Assembly (NCBI GenBank): GCA_963513935.1
Contig: OY740773.1
Location: 95,713,291-95,777,290, forward strand
Direction: 5' to 3'
Origin: Aphrophora alni
Taxonomy: Eukaryota; Arthropoda; Insecta; Hemiptera; Aphrophoridae
Length of the DNA stretch: 64,000 nucleotides
Part shown: in pieces, positions 51,501 through 64,000 of the stretch
How positions within the stretch are numbered: the first letter of the stretch is position 1
Layout of the letters: each line of letters starts with the position of its first letter
The notes under the pieces: generated by a model
Databases searched by the model: none
What the model saw: only the letters and a program-made list of their open reading frames with translations
What the model was told of the DNA's origin: nothing
Made by a program: the position numbers and the translations under genes

Positions 51501-54283
51501 TAATTTTTATAAAATCCATTCAGAATTTGGAAAAAAAAAATTGGACCATTGTTATTTAAAGGTACATTTACTTACAGTTAATGTAAATGTATGTAGTCAA
51601 ATAAGTCTTCCATTATCCAAATCCTCGTCCGTGCTGTGGGAAATTAGTAACATCATAAATTAAGTGACTTTATCGTTTGATGAGGAGATAGGTGAGCAAA
51701 TGATGTCTATAAACATTTAAGTCCGGGGGAAAAGTTGATAACAACTAGTATTTATATGCAGTTACATGCATCAGTCTTTGCTCCTTCCTTGCTTTATAAA
51801 TTTTGAAAGCATCGTTGAGACAGACACTAAAACATAATTCATTGAAGTGAAATGTGATAATCCAGGAAGGTAGTCAATAAGACTGGAATAAATAAGACAT
51901 GGAAAGAGAAAATTCCAAGAAACTAGGAAATTAAACAGTATAAGATAGGCAGCTGAAGTTATACGAACATGCATATGGAATGGAAGAAGAGCGAATATTA
52001 AAGCAAATGTTGAAAGTAATAATTGTAAAAAGGGGAGGAAGTTGTAGGCAAAGAACTACATGGGAAGATAATAATGTGAATTTTTGAAAGTAGTGTAGCA
52101 ATACAAAGTACTGATCTGAAGATCTTAAAACAGTACTTGAAAAAGTATAAAAGGATAAACAGTGTCTCCTCGATATATAAGGGTATGTCATGTGAAAGAT
52201 TATATTCAAGCTTGTCTGTATTAATAATAATCCTGTTATATTTCCTCAATTATTTTCTCACATTTCAATGCACTAATTTCAACCTATAATTTGTATTAAA
52301 GTTGTATTTGGCTATATATCGATTATTGAATGAATATATATATAAGGATAACATAATTCTAGTAATTACACTATCACCTCAGGGTAGCACCTCATCAACC
52401 ACAAAACCCTAACCGCCACCAAAATAGTCATGAACACCAAACTTCCCATTACATAGGCCATTTTAATTCATTTCCCATTTCATTCATCAAACCTAACTAT
52501 ATATAACCACCAGAATTCTAACCCATAGTTTTAAAATACCCAGTGCATATGTGTTATTAAAGTGCAGTGCAAACATCTACTCTACTACAGATTCCCGTTA
52601 GTGAATAAAAAAAGTATCTGGCAAAGAAGCACTTGTCTTATAGGTGGCTTTCAGAAAAGAGTCATAACCCCACTCAACCATATTATCAATTCCTTTTATG
52701 ATTATTGCTTTTTTTATGGTATAATAATGTTATATGTTAATCCATTAGAATTTAAAACAAATTAAATTTTTTTTTTTTTTTAATGGAAATTAACGACCCC
52801 TAAGCGTTAATGAAGTCCTCAATAGATATATTGTTTTGTTTTAAATCTGAGCCTATTTGAAATATCATTAAAAAGCTTTCATATGACGTAATTTTGATTC
52901 CATTTAAAACAATTGTTTATTTTTCTCGTTTTTAACATTCCTTACGCAACCGTCTTACTAATTATTGGTACATTTGTGGGGTGATAAATCAATCAGTGAC
53001 AGTTGCACAACATTTAAACGAAATGAAAATCGACTACATTTAATAGCTTAAAAATGAGCATTAAGGTGACATAATAAAGTACATGATTCTGAGAAATAGT
53101 ATTATGATTAAGAGAAAGGAATGTCCATGTATGGTTTAATTTCACTAGTATACGAGATTTTTGTTATTTATTCTTGGTCTCTTCATTTCAAGAACAGACA
53201 TAGGATATTAAATTCCTAAACCCACTTAAAATGTTTTAGAAAGGGAGGAAAAGTTGCATGCAGCCTCTTTGTTAAATCATTTGTTACCCAAATTGAGTAA
53301 CCTTTCCAGTACAATGTACATTTATTTATATAACAATCGATTCTATCAGTATTAATTTATATTGCATTGAATCGTGTCATTAAATTTGTTCAGGCTACCT
53401 CTGAAATATTGAAACTACACTTGAAGTCAATATTGAAAATCTTATTTAATCCGTGGAATATATTCATATTTAAAATCCACTCAAATTTGTCTAATTAAAT
53501 GAACTTGGATGGACGCTGTATTGAATAATGTTATATCATTATGTTATAGGAGTACATTTACTTTTGCAATATAAAGTCAGATAATTGATTTTAAAATAGT
53601 TGGAGTTATCTAGCATTCGATTGGTATTATTACCATATTTTGTTTGAAATATATCAATCTACATTTTTAACGTATAAAGAAATAACACTTTTGCGATTAT
53701 TGCATGGAACTCTAATTTTATGTAGAGAATACATATTGTGTTATATGGCCACACAAATTTACATGTTTTTAAATTTACGTGATAAAAACGTATAACATTT
53801 GAAAGCTATAACTTGGCATGACAGTAACGACTTACCAGCTCCCATACATGGTAAAAAGTTTTATAGATATTTTTATTTTTTAGATTCTAGTCCAATATAC
53901 AAAACACACACAAAGAAAATATTAAAATTTATGTACTCTCCGATTATAGAATTCAAAATCAAAGTAAGCTTTGCTTCCCAGTTTACATCGTTGTTGACAG
54001 ATTATTTGATTATTTTTATTTTATTTCATAAAGTCGGCTAAAAAAATATACATTTCAATAAATAATTACGAGCCTTCTATTAAGGCTAGTACTAGATTTC
54101 AGAATATGTTTCTATTAAAATTCCAACACTATTTTCATCTTTTTATCATGTACAGTTTATTTAATTTTAAATTTGCTATACAGTGTGATCAGAAATAAAT
54201 TGTTATTCTGTGAATATATATTCTTAATCGATATTTTCTTGTTCTTACAATTTTATTAATGTTAACGTGTATTAAATTCTTCA
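48576..54283. other. Long AT-rich non-coding stretch
   Basis: About 5.7 kb with no recognised gene. Less AT-rich patches lie at 49615-49730, 49860-50000 and 50280-50480. The last contains 'GGTTAGGTTAGG', two copies of the insect telomere word, too short to mean a telomeric insertion. Short overlapping minus-strand frames at 51771-52249 are in three registers and look like noise. Confidence 0.45.
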
Positions 54284-54429
54284 CACAGAGACTCATTTAC
54301 AATGACTGTTGAGAATGTAATCCCGAGGCATTTACACTTTTTTTTTACATATTCTTGGGTTAGATCTCTCTCTTTCATCTCTCCATTCAGGGCTCTTAGT
54401 TCAATTCTGGTTATTTTATGATTCCGACG
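54284..54429 (-). repeat. Family A repeat
   Basis: Minus strand: 'GCGTCGGAATCAT', 'GAGATGAAAGAGAGAGATCTA' (first bases near 54381), 'ACCCAAGAATATG', 'TGCCTCGGGATTACATTCTC', 'GTAAATGAGTCTCTGTG'. Nearly full length. Confidence 0.75.
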
Positions 54430-55373
54430 CTATTTTTGTTCAAATGTTTTATTTTAATATTCTTTATTAGTTTGTTTTGTTTTTATTTTTTATAGATGTA
54501 GAATATAGATTATTGTAGTTTTGTTTCACAATGTAAAAGAATAATGTTACGGTTTTTTTAAAATTTTAGATAAAGGGATAGAGAAATGCCAGTATAGCAG
54601 ACCGTCTTGATCATTTCTGTGACCTTAGAGTAAAAATTAAAAAATAAAATTGTTTTATATACAAATGATGTATAATAATAATTTACAATGTATAATAATA
54701 AACAAAATCTAAATAAATAAAAATAGTAATAATTTGATATATAAATAATTATCCCAAAACTTAAAAAAAAACATAATTTCTCTTAAGTGTTTGTGTCTTT
54801 GTATTTAATGGAAAAATAACTAGTTCTTTATATTTTTTAATGTTTGCTTCTACAGAGATTTTATTTTATGTTGGCTACATTATTTTTAAGATAATTTTAT
54901 ATAAATTTTATTTTGTTATTATTTTTTGTTACAGGTAAACTTATTATACATCAAATGTATTCCAAGTAAAAGCTGTATGACATTGTTTGTAAGTATTTTC
55001 AGAATATAACGTATCGTTTTGATTTAAAATTACGTTATATAATCATGTCTAACAAAGTATAATATTAATCAATTATAAAAATAATTTATCTTCTATAATG
55101 TTATAACTACTGGATTTTGTATTTTATTTAAAGTCATTATTTGTAACTTTAACTAATGGAATTTATAATATAATTTAGTAATGTAAGGTTCTAATATAAC
55201 TCCATTCCAATGTCAAATTTTAAAGAATTGAATTCTATATTGAATTTAATTTCACATAGGGTGATGCCATAATGTATATGACTTATATAGGGATTTACTA
55301 CTAATATCATCCCTTTTTGTATTGAGATGCATTTTGTTTTAATTGTTTGTCTAGTAGTTTTAATAGTTTGAGA
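54430..55373. other. AT-rich non-coding stretch
   Basis: Nothing recognised. Confidence 0.35.
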
Positions 55374-57193
<1,820 letters not shown>

Positions 57194-57333
57194 CACTCAG
57201 GGACTCATTAGAGTGTGAGTACGTGAAAATCCCGAATATTCATAGTTTTTTCATATAGTCTTGAGTTAGATACCTCTCTTTATTATTTCCTATCAGGTCC
57301 CTCTGGACCAAATCTTATTCTCTTCTGATCCTG
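57194..57333 (-). repeat. Family A repeat
   Basis: Minus strand: 'GGATCAGAAGAGAATAAGAT', 'TTGGTCCAGAGGGACCTGAT', 'GGTATCTAACTCAAGACTAT', 'CGGGATTTTCACGTACTCAC', 'CTAATGAGTCCCTGAG'. Confidence 0.78.
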
Positions 57334-58193
57334 ATGGTGTTAGAGTATTGAGGGAAAGGTTCTATTTTGTGTTACTATCTTCCCCTTTCCAAGGGAAAGA
57401 TGAACGAAAGGTTTTTATCTTTTACACAACATGGATAAACAATACGTTGTCGATTACAAGTTTATACATTAAAGTTTAGAATTGAAATGGTCATAGTAGA
57501 GTAAGAAGCAAGAGTCTATGATAATCAGCTATAGATGGGGACCAAATTACTGAATTGGTAGTTTTAGTTATGTAGGGTAATTTTAAAAAGGAATATCTAC
57601 TTGAAAATGTTAAGGACAGCGGAACAATTAGGAAAGTGGTAGTTTCAGTTATGTAAAATCAGTTATAAGAAAGATTGTTAACTCTTTACACGTAAATTGC
57701 CAAGAGAATTAATGAGGGTTGAAAATAATTGGTATATTTAACTCCTTGCTACGGAGCAGAAATATAATACATAGGTTAAAGGGAATGATCTGGATATCAT
57801 TCATACACAGTATATTACAGTACAGAACTGACTTACGGACAGTGAATAACAGACGTAGGGATAAGTTACTTTTCTCGCAATCGTGAGGTATTTCGGGGAG
57901 AAAATCTGATAGAGCTACATGACCAATAAGGCTTATTTATACAGAGCCGCAAAGAGTAATTCAGGTTAAGGTATCAATTATTGATGGGATCGACGAAATG
58001 AATATGAAGATGGTACAGTCTTGTAAGAAAAATGGGAGACACACGGCTTCCAAAGCTTGTACCACAAAGGTCACTAAAGACGACAGATTTGATTGAATTT
58101 TTTCTCTTATTTTTTAAAGGTGAAAAATCTATTGGTCAATTATCGTCTTATAAAAATAAAACAGCCTAGTCATCAAATACTGTAATAGCATAA
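57334..58193. other. Non-coding stretch between two family A copies
   Basis: Somewhat less AT-rich than average, with a pair of related blocks near 57555 and 57640 ('GGTAGTTT(T/C)AGTTATGTA'). No gene. Confidence 0.4.
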
Positions 58194-58332
58194 GGGTCGG
58201 AAAAGAACAGGAGTTGGTTTAAGACGGATATGTAGGAAAGATTAAAGAGAAGGACCTAACACAAGAGTACATGGAACAAGCTTAACATCGTGATTGTTAC
58301 ATCCATATTCACTACAATGAGTCTCTGCGGGT
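58194..58332 (+). repeat. Family A repeat
   Basis: 'GGTCGGAAAAGAACAGGAGT', 'GGAAAGATTAAAGAGAAGGA', 'CCTAACACAAGAGTACATGG', 'GATTGTTACATCCATATTCA', 'CTACAATGAGTCTCTGCGG', in order. Confidence 0.8.
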
Positions 58333-59390
58333 TAGTTTCGATTGACAGTTATCGGAGGAACACACTTCACAGAGATATATGGAGAAACTCAATTTAGAGA
58401 AATAATAATATTTAGTACTTTGTGTAGTGTTCTATAGAATGAACTTAAAGAAGAAAAATACAACAACAAGCCATAATTATTCGTTATATAATAATTTTAA
58501 AGTGAATGATCTATTAATAGAATTACTTAATATCGATGCACAGTTATCTGTCCTTTGGTTAAGAAAATTACACTAACATGTTTCCTTGTAGTCCACATGT
58601 TTCAACTTAAATAGTTTAGATTGGTAAATTTAAAGTGTGTAAAGTCAGGAGACTTAACGTACGATTCCTACTAAAGCACAATTTTTAGAATTACTGTAAG
58701 GAAAATTACAATTATATTAATAGCTTCTTAAACCTTGTGAAAGAATAAACCTGTATGAATGAATAACGGAGCATGTACAATTCCGTGAAATTTTGAACTT
58801 TCAAACACATTATACTAATAACTAGAGTTTAAATAAAATACTGGATTTCATACTTTTTTCATTAAAAAAACGTATGTCTCTCCCAGCTATGTTCAGTTGT
58901 ATTCACACCAAGACTATTCTCTTCTAACTGCCGATTTTATCGACAATCACAATTTATACTGTACGTGTATTCATTAATTTTATTTTATACGTTATACGTG
59001 ACTACTCCTTAGGGACAACCTGAAGTTGTATCACTGTGCTCTGCTATTTTGTAATTTAAATAAAACAACGCATTCATAATACGGAATCGAGCTTAACATC
59101 AGGAATGAGAAGATTGTTTGTAAATTGTAATTGTATTTAAATAAATGACATTTCCTTTCAGAGTAAATATTTACTTGTTGAAAATATGCAACAATATACA
59201 TTGCTTAAATAACACATAGTTAATTCGGTTCGGGGTAAAAGTAAACCTCATCCGTTCTCCACTTCAAGAAGGAACATTTATACATGAACGTCATTCAAAA
59301 CGTAAACTTATTCACCAAAATAATTTCCTTTCAAGTTATGCAAAACATATTTAGAGTCTCTATGGTTTCTTAATTAAAAACATAATAATA
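58333..59390. other. AT-rich non-coding stretch
   Basis: No gene. A short (ATA)n run lies at about 59383-59400. Confidence 0.35.
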
Positions 59391-59399
59391 ATAATAATA

Positions 59400-59680
59400 A
59401 ATTGTTTCCATAGTTTCAGCAACAATGTAGTATTTTTTAAAACTTAAACCTTGGTTTTTGTTTGAAGAAAAACTGATTAATTTAATTAAATAGTTTATAA
59501 ATTAACTGATTTATCTCAAAGTGACAATGACGTGTCTTATTATCGCAGCAGATTTAATATGTTAAGTAAAATTTCGTGTTAGTTTAAGGTTTCCTTGAAT
59601 TTATAAATTATTTAGTTCTATTTGTTTTTATTTATATTGCAACAAAGCTTTGATAATTTGATGTCATATTTCACTTTTTT
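59400..59680 (+). repeat. Family B repeat fragment
   Basis: 'AAGGTTTCCTTGAATTTATA' near 59587 and 'GCAACAAAGCTTTGATAATT' near 59639 match the family's 3' portion; the upstream part is only weakly similar. Confidence 0.5.
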
Positions 59681-61737
59681 CTAATTTACGAGGAATAGCC
59701 AACGATATTTGATGGGTAAAAATCGTTTTTGAGGAATCCTGATTCCAATGTAACTTAGGGTACAGGTATTTATATAGTGCGAATTTGTCTGTAGTCTTTG
59801 CAGTATTTAAAAGTCACATTTAATTAACTAATGTCGGTCAATCTGATTTTGTAAATATATATTTATATGATCTGTAATAAAGGCGACAGTAATTCTATAC
59901 ACAACTTCAATGACCAAAGTACGTACGTGGCAATACCTAGGGACCTAGCTCAACTACATCTTTTGTCATGTAGCATTGGCTTAGAACCCTCACTTTCAGC
60001 AATTGTAGAATGTCTCGCGTGTTATTTTTACGAAACTGATTCTATTAAGTATTCGAGAGGTAATAATCTTTATTTCATGAAGTTTTCTCCCTTTTTTATA
60101 AGTAAAGGGTGAGAGGTTTATCACGTTTAAACAACAACTACAATAAAAATAATAAAAGTAACTTTATACGATGTCGCCTCTAATGACAAAAGTAAAATAT
60201 TTGTTGATATCTCTTTAATAGTCAATTTTCTTTATTTTACTTGTAATCACTTGTTTATAAAAAAAAGTTAAAATTGTTCAAATACGTCATCCTATCACGT
60301 TAAGTATCTGAAAATTGGTTGGAGGGATTTCAATAAAATCTTAGTGAATGTGAAAGTTTACGACCTATTCCGATTTGTCAAACCGAATGTTATGCCCCCA
60401 AAAAAGTAATTTTAACTATAAAATCGTCCAAAAACCCCACACTCTCCATCCGCTAGTTTCATTAACTTTTAAAATTTAAATTACCTGCAACATGCAATTT
60501 TCAATAACATTCAAGATTTACTATAAATAATAATGAATTATCCTGCAGTAACCTTGAGATATTGTTACAATCAATCGCTATTACGGTTGAAGTAATCCGA
60601 GACTTTTGAGAAATAAATTTCATAACTTTAGAGTTATGTTGACATTTCCATTAGTTTTTAATTTATTTCATTTCCATAGGTAGATATCACTTCATAAGAG
60701 TAAAGTAATATATCGGAAGTTGATGTGATCACCGTAGTGTAAGGGAAAAACTAGTTGTGATCGAGTTTCAATTAAGGCGACGACGAAATTTAATCACTGT
60801 TAATTTAACTTAATTCCTTTCTTTATGAATTTCATAAAAGCTATAAGCAATAAACATAAATATGTTTATTTTAAATTAGTAGGTTAGCAATCTCTCCTAT
60901 ATTATGTATGTACAATCTTATTTAATAAACTAACGCAACTGATATGCAGTCATATTGTTCGTATGTTGTCACTATTTCAATTTATAGTATTACTTACTTC
61001 TTATATGTTTTAGATATTCAATGTAATGAAGTTTGAAAACGAAACTGAAAAGCCTATTATTATTAAGTAATTACATATATCTATGTATTTTGTTTGCAGA
61101 GGATATAGCTAGATTTAGAAATATAAAGTCTTAATGAATAAAATGTCAACTTAAGAAATTGAGTTATTTTTCAGACAAAAATAGAACGATTTACACACTT
61201 TAATATAACTAAAACGATGTTGAAAAGTTTCTCTCTTCTTTCGAATAAGAAACTTTTATATTTTCTTTAGAAATATTTTATAGTTCACTGCTTTGAATAC
61301 GAATATTCAATTAAAAACTTATTCTCTCTTTTTCCTCTTATTATTATTTGTATTCCGATTATATACAAAATACAGATCTCTATATTTCAAAATATTATAT
61401 CAGATTCGTTCTTCCTTTCTCAAGATGTATTTCTGTGAAAGTCGTTTGATAATGTCGAAGATGTTTGTAATCCTGCTTCAAGTCATATTTAACTTTGTTT
61501 CGTGAAATTCAGAAGGATTTCTGAATTCAACCTAACCGTTGAATTTTTTTTAACATTTTGATTTCTGAGGTCCGTTTACTTATCTTTTATCTTCTTATTC
61601 TATCTGTGGAGGAACTGTTTAGCTAATATATTTTGTTTTCTTGTTATTTAAATTCTGCAGATCTCTCGGTTATTGCCTTTTTAAAAAATAACGTGAAATA
61701 AAAACTTCTAATCCTCGATATTTTTTAATTTCGAAAG
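59681..61737. other. AT-rich non-coding stretch
   Basis: No gene. An 81-codon plus-strand frame at 59867-60112 lies in less AT-rich sequence, with no domain I recognise. Confidence 0.35.
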
Positions 61738-61893
61738 AGGTCGGAAGAGAACAGAAAAGACTTGGTCAAGAAAGAATTTTGATAGGAAAGATGAAAGCCA
61801 TCTAACCCAAGACCATGAAAAAAAAAGGTTTAGATCAAGCTAGGATCCCTTGGGATTGTCTTCCCTGTACTCACTAAAATGAGCCCCTGAGGG
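61738..61893 (+). repeat. Family A repeat, best-preserved copy
   Basis: Full order of landmarks: 'GGTCGGAAGAGAACAGAAAA', 'GACTTGGTCAAGAAAGAATT', 'GGAAAGATGAAAGCCATCTA', 'ACCCAAGACCATG', 'AAGGTTTAGATCAAGCTAGG', 'ATCCCTTGGGATTG', 'TACTCACTAAAATGAGCCCC', 'TGAGGG'. About 155 bases, no ORF, no Pol III boxes, no poly(A) tail, no obvious terminal inverted repeats. Confidence 0.85.
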
Positions 61894-63401
61894 AACTTTA
61901 GCTAATAAACGAAAGAAGTTATCTATTAAAAAATGCATTAAGCAGGTACAATATATTTATATAATATATATAATTGTGTAGAAAAAAATTATCTATTATG
62001 TTCCTGAAATATTGTTTAAAACCAATATTTAAAACAAAAAAATCATCTCTAACAATAATATTAATGTCTTGAAAATTTTGTTTTAAAAACCAAAGGTTCC
62101 ACTTAAGTATATTTTAATTTTTTTATTTATTTGTGTAAAATTAATTATAGAAAAGATTTTGTTGAAAACCATATGCAAAATATGCACACATATATGTCTT
62201 ATTTTTAAGTTTTATTTATCAAAATATATTTCAGCTTTATGAATTATGGTCACAGATAAATAAATATATTGCCATATATATAAGTAAATATCGGAATATG
62301 TATTACTTTTTATGTTCACAAATGATGGCTAAACTATAATAATAATGTGAACAATCTATCGTCATCAAATAACTTTAAAACCAGAGTAAACAATACCTTA
62401 AAATTATTAAGATTGACTATTTTATATGTATGTATGTAAGTTGCGTCTAAAGTCAAGGAGAGACAATAATAAAACATTAAACAGGATTCAGTGTGATGGA
62501 ACGTAGGTGGTGGAGAATCATAAATAACAAATTGCCTTTTAGATGGTGAGTAGGAGGAGGAGGAATATTCGAGTTTCCACGTGTCTTTGCAAGTGGCATA
62601 GGATAATGTAATTTTACGGTTCTTTCAAAAGAGAAATTCTATAAATGAAATATAATATTATATTAAAGAAAAATAAGACAGTAAATTTACCAGGTTTTTA
62701 TAAAGTTAAAATTTAAATTGGCTGTAGTTTATTTGTTTTTAACATAGATCAAAATTAAGTACATATATTCTAGTGGACATTAGAGATTTAATTTTAATAA
62801 CACACAATTAAGCCAAATTCTTACTTGCTAGAGTTATAAAGGCAGATGTTCGAAGTGCCCACCATTTTTCCCTCGAGAAGCATTAGTTAAATTCTCCGTA
62901 TTCAGTATTATTTGTATTTTCTTTCTTTCTTTTTTTTTCCATCTAAGACTTCAGCAACAGCAATTTCATCTCTTACAATTGAAGGTCTTCCTGACATTAT
63001 TATTTTTTTTTTTGTTTTCTTCGGACACGTTGGATTTATACTTACTAACAAACTTGTTATATTATGCGACTACACTGCACTTTACGCCCCTCAATTCGTT
63101 GCGAGTACGAAACTTTTACCTTCATAAAATCACACTGAATCAATGTGATTCGTGTTTTTAAAGGTAAAGTCACATGAAAAATAATAGTTAATTAATTGGA
63201 AACTACTACAAGTTTACAACCTAGATGATTCCTGTTTAAGTTTGGAATGAGAAAACTCTTTACTATGGTAACAAATAAATTGCAGTGAAAGCTTGTTTAA
63301 ATAAATCCCAATTATATCCGTATACAATGCAGAATTTATTTATCATGGCATTGGACAAAAATTAACGGAACCGCAAAAATTTGTAAAACCATGTATACCG
63401 G
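61894..63401. other. AT-rich non-coding stretch
   Basis: No gene; the two overlapping plus-strand frames at 62912-63161 are in different registers and lack a known domain. A purine patch lies at 62545-62566. Confidence 0.35.
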
Positions 63402-64000
63402 GTGTTTGAAAAGTCTGGGTACGGCTTAATATTTTACAAACCATAGCAGAAAACATCTATAAACTTTGCACAGTGTCATATGGCAATGTAAACTATTTTT
63501 CCTCGCTATTGCCATGACATGACAACCATGGGGGGACGGCCCACAGAGGAAGTCATAGGAATCTTAAATGTAAGCACGGGTCATTTCAAGAGCTCGGTTA
63601 GTAGAGTTGAATGCCGCAAACCGAATCTCAAAAGATGTATCCAATCAGAAATGGCGGGTTGTTTTAGGTACACATTGTGAAGTACATTATGCGCTGCCAT
63701 TTCTGACTGGATTAAAAAAAAATAATAATAATTCTAAAATGAAGTGGTAAGTTAAATAATAAAATAATTTGCTAGTTACAAAAGTCAGTGAAAACATTAG
63801 TTAGTAGAGTGAAACGCCACCTCCCGCATCTGAATCTGACGATTCAGTCAGAAATGGCAGCGCATAATGTACTTCACAATGTGTACCTAAAACAACCCGC
63901 CATTTCTGATTGGATACATCTTTTGAGATGCGGTTTGCGGCATTCAACTCTACTAACTGAGCTCTTTGAAATGAGGTATCACTCGACCCGTGCTTACATT
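63402..64000. mobile_element. Foldback element with long inverted arms, cut by the window end
   Basis: The outer left end begins near 'ACCGGGTGTTTGAAAAGTCT' (63403). The left arm segment 63567-63709 is the reverse complement of 63845-64000; the two differ by only a few bases plus a 12-base piece ('GAGTGATACCTC' on the arm strand) missing from the left arm. The middle (63710-63844) is an AT-rich loop. The match is still perfect at base 64000, so the element should continue to about 64165. No transposase is encoded. Decayed relatives lie at 4350-4633 and 17468-17520; the 4.4-kb relative has the longer arm version, so the left arm here lost the 12 bases. Confidence 0.87.

Noticed and set aside
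59867..60112. 81-codon plus-strand frame with fairly balanced composition
   Set aside because: No recognisable domain, no splice or promoter context, and no second exon found; kept only as a note in the gene-free stretch.

Overview
This window looks like gene-poor, strongly AT-rich intergenic DNA from an animal, most likely an arthropod and probably an insect with a large, repeat-filled genome. The evidence is the absence of any operon-like or bacterial coding layout, long dinucleotide microsatellites, and relics of several eukaryotic transposon classes: Ty3-type LTR, non-LTR (LINE), Penelope-like, piggyBac, Tc1/mariner, foldback/MITE-like and a tRNA-like SINE head. I found no convincing host protein-coding gene, rRNA, CRISPR array or intact functional tRNA. 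Species cannot be read from the sequence.

Layout. 1-6 kb: an old direct duplication (about 1385-2515 and 4685-5915) enclosing a large inverted repeat (2615-3060 / 3892-4328) and a decayed foldback-element end (4350-4633). 7.0-10.5 kb: a young, minus-strand LTR retrotransposon with two near-identical LTRs, a primer-binding site and a gag region, but no pol. 11-19 kb: mostly featureless, with fragments of dispersed families, a minisatellite and a purine-rich tract. 19.5-20.4 kb: a diverged solo LTR of the same family, expanded by a (GT)n run. 20.7-29 kb: repeated copies of one unclassified family and a 5'-truncated LINE end with an RNase H domain (26.8-27.35 kb). 31.8-32.6 kb: a Penelope-like element end with a GIY-YIG endonuclease remnant between 56-bp inverted repeats. 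34-45 kb: (GA)n and (CT)n arrays, a MITE-like element, a tRNA-like SINE head with an inverted partial copy, and a 20-bp perfect hairpin. 46.5-48.6 kb: a broken piggyBac transposase directly abutting a broken Tc1/mariner transposase. 49-63 kb: largely featureless apart from a long (GA)n array and copies of dispersed families. 63.4-64.0 kb: a foldback element that runs off the window end.

How the parts relate. Nothing here acts as a pathway; the window is a record of transposition. Its most notable structure is the number of interspersed families found by comparing the window with itself: a short unclassified family of about 140-160 bp with at least nine copies on both strands (family A), a longer family with 'TTTCCAAGGTTTCCTGGA'-like blocks (family B), a two-copy family (family C), the large inverted-repeat family and the foldback family. 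All repeat boundaries were set by eye and are accurate to tens of bases except where exact arms are given.
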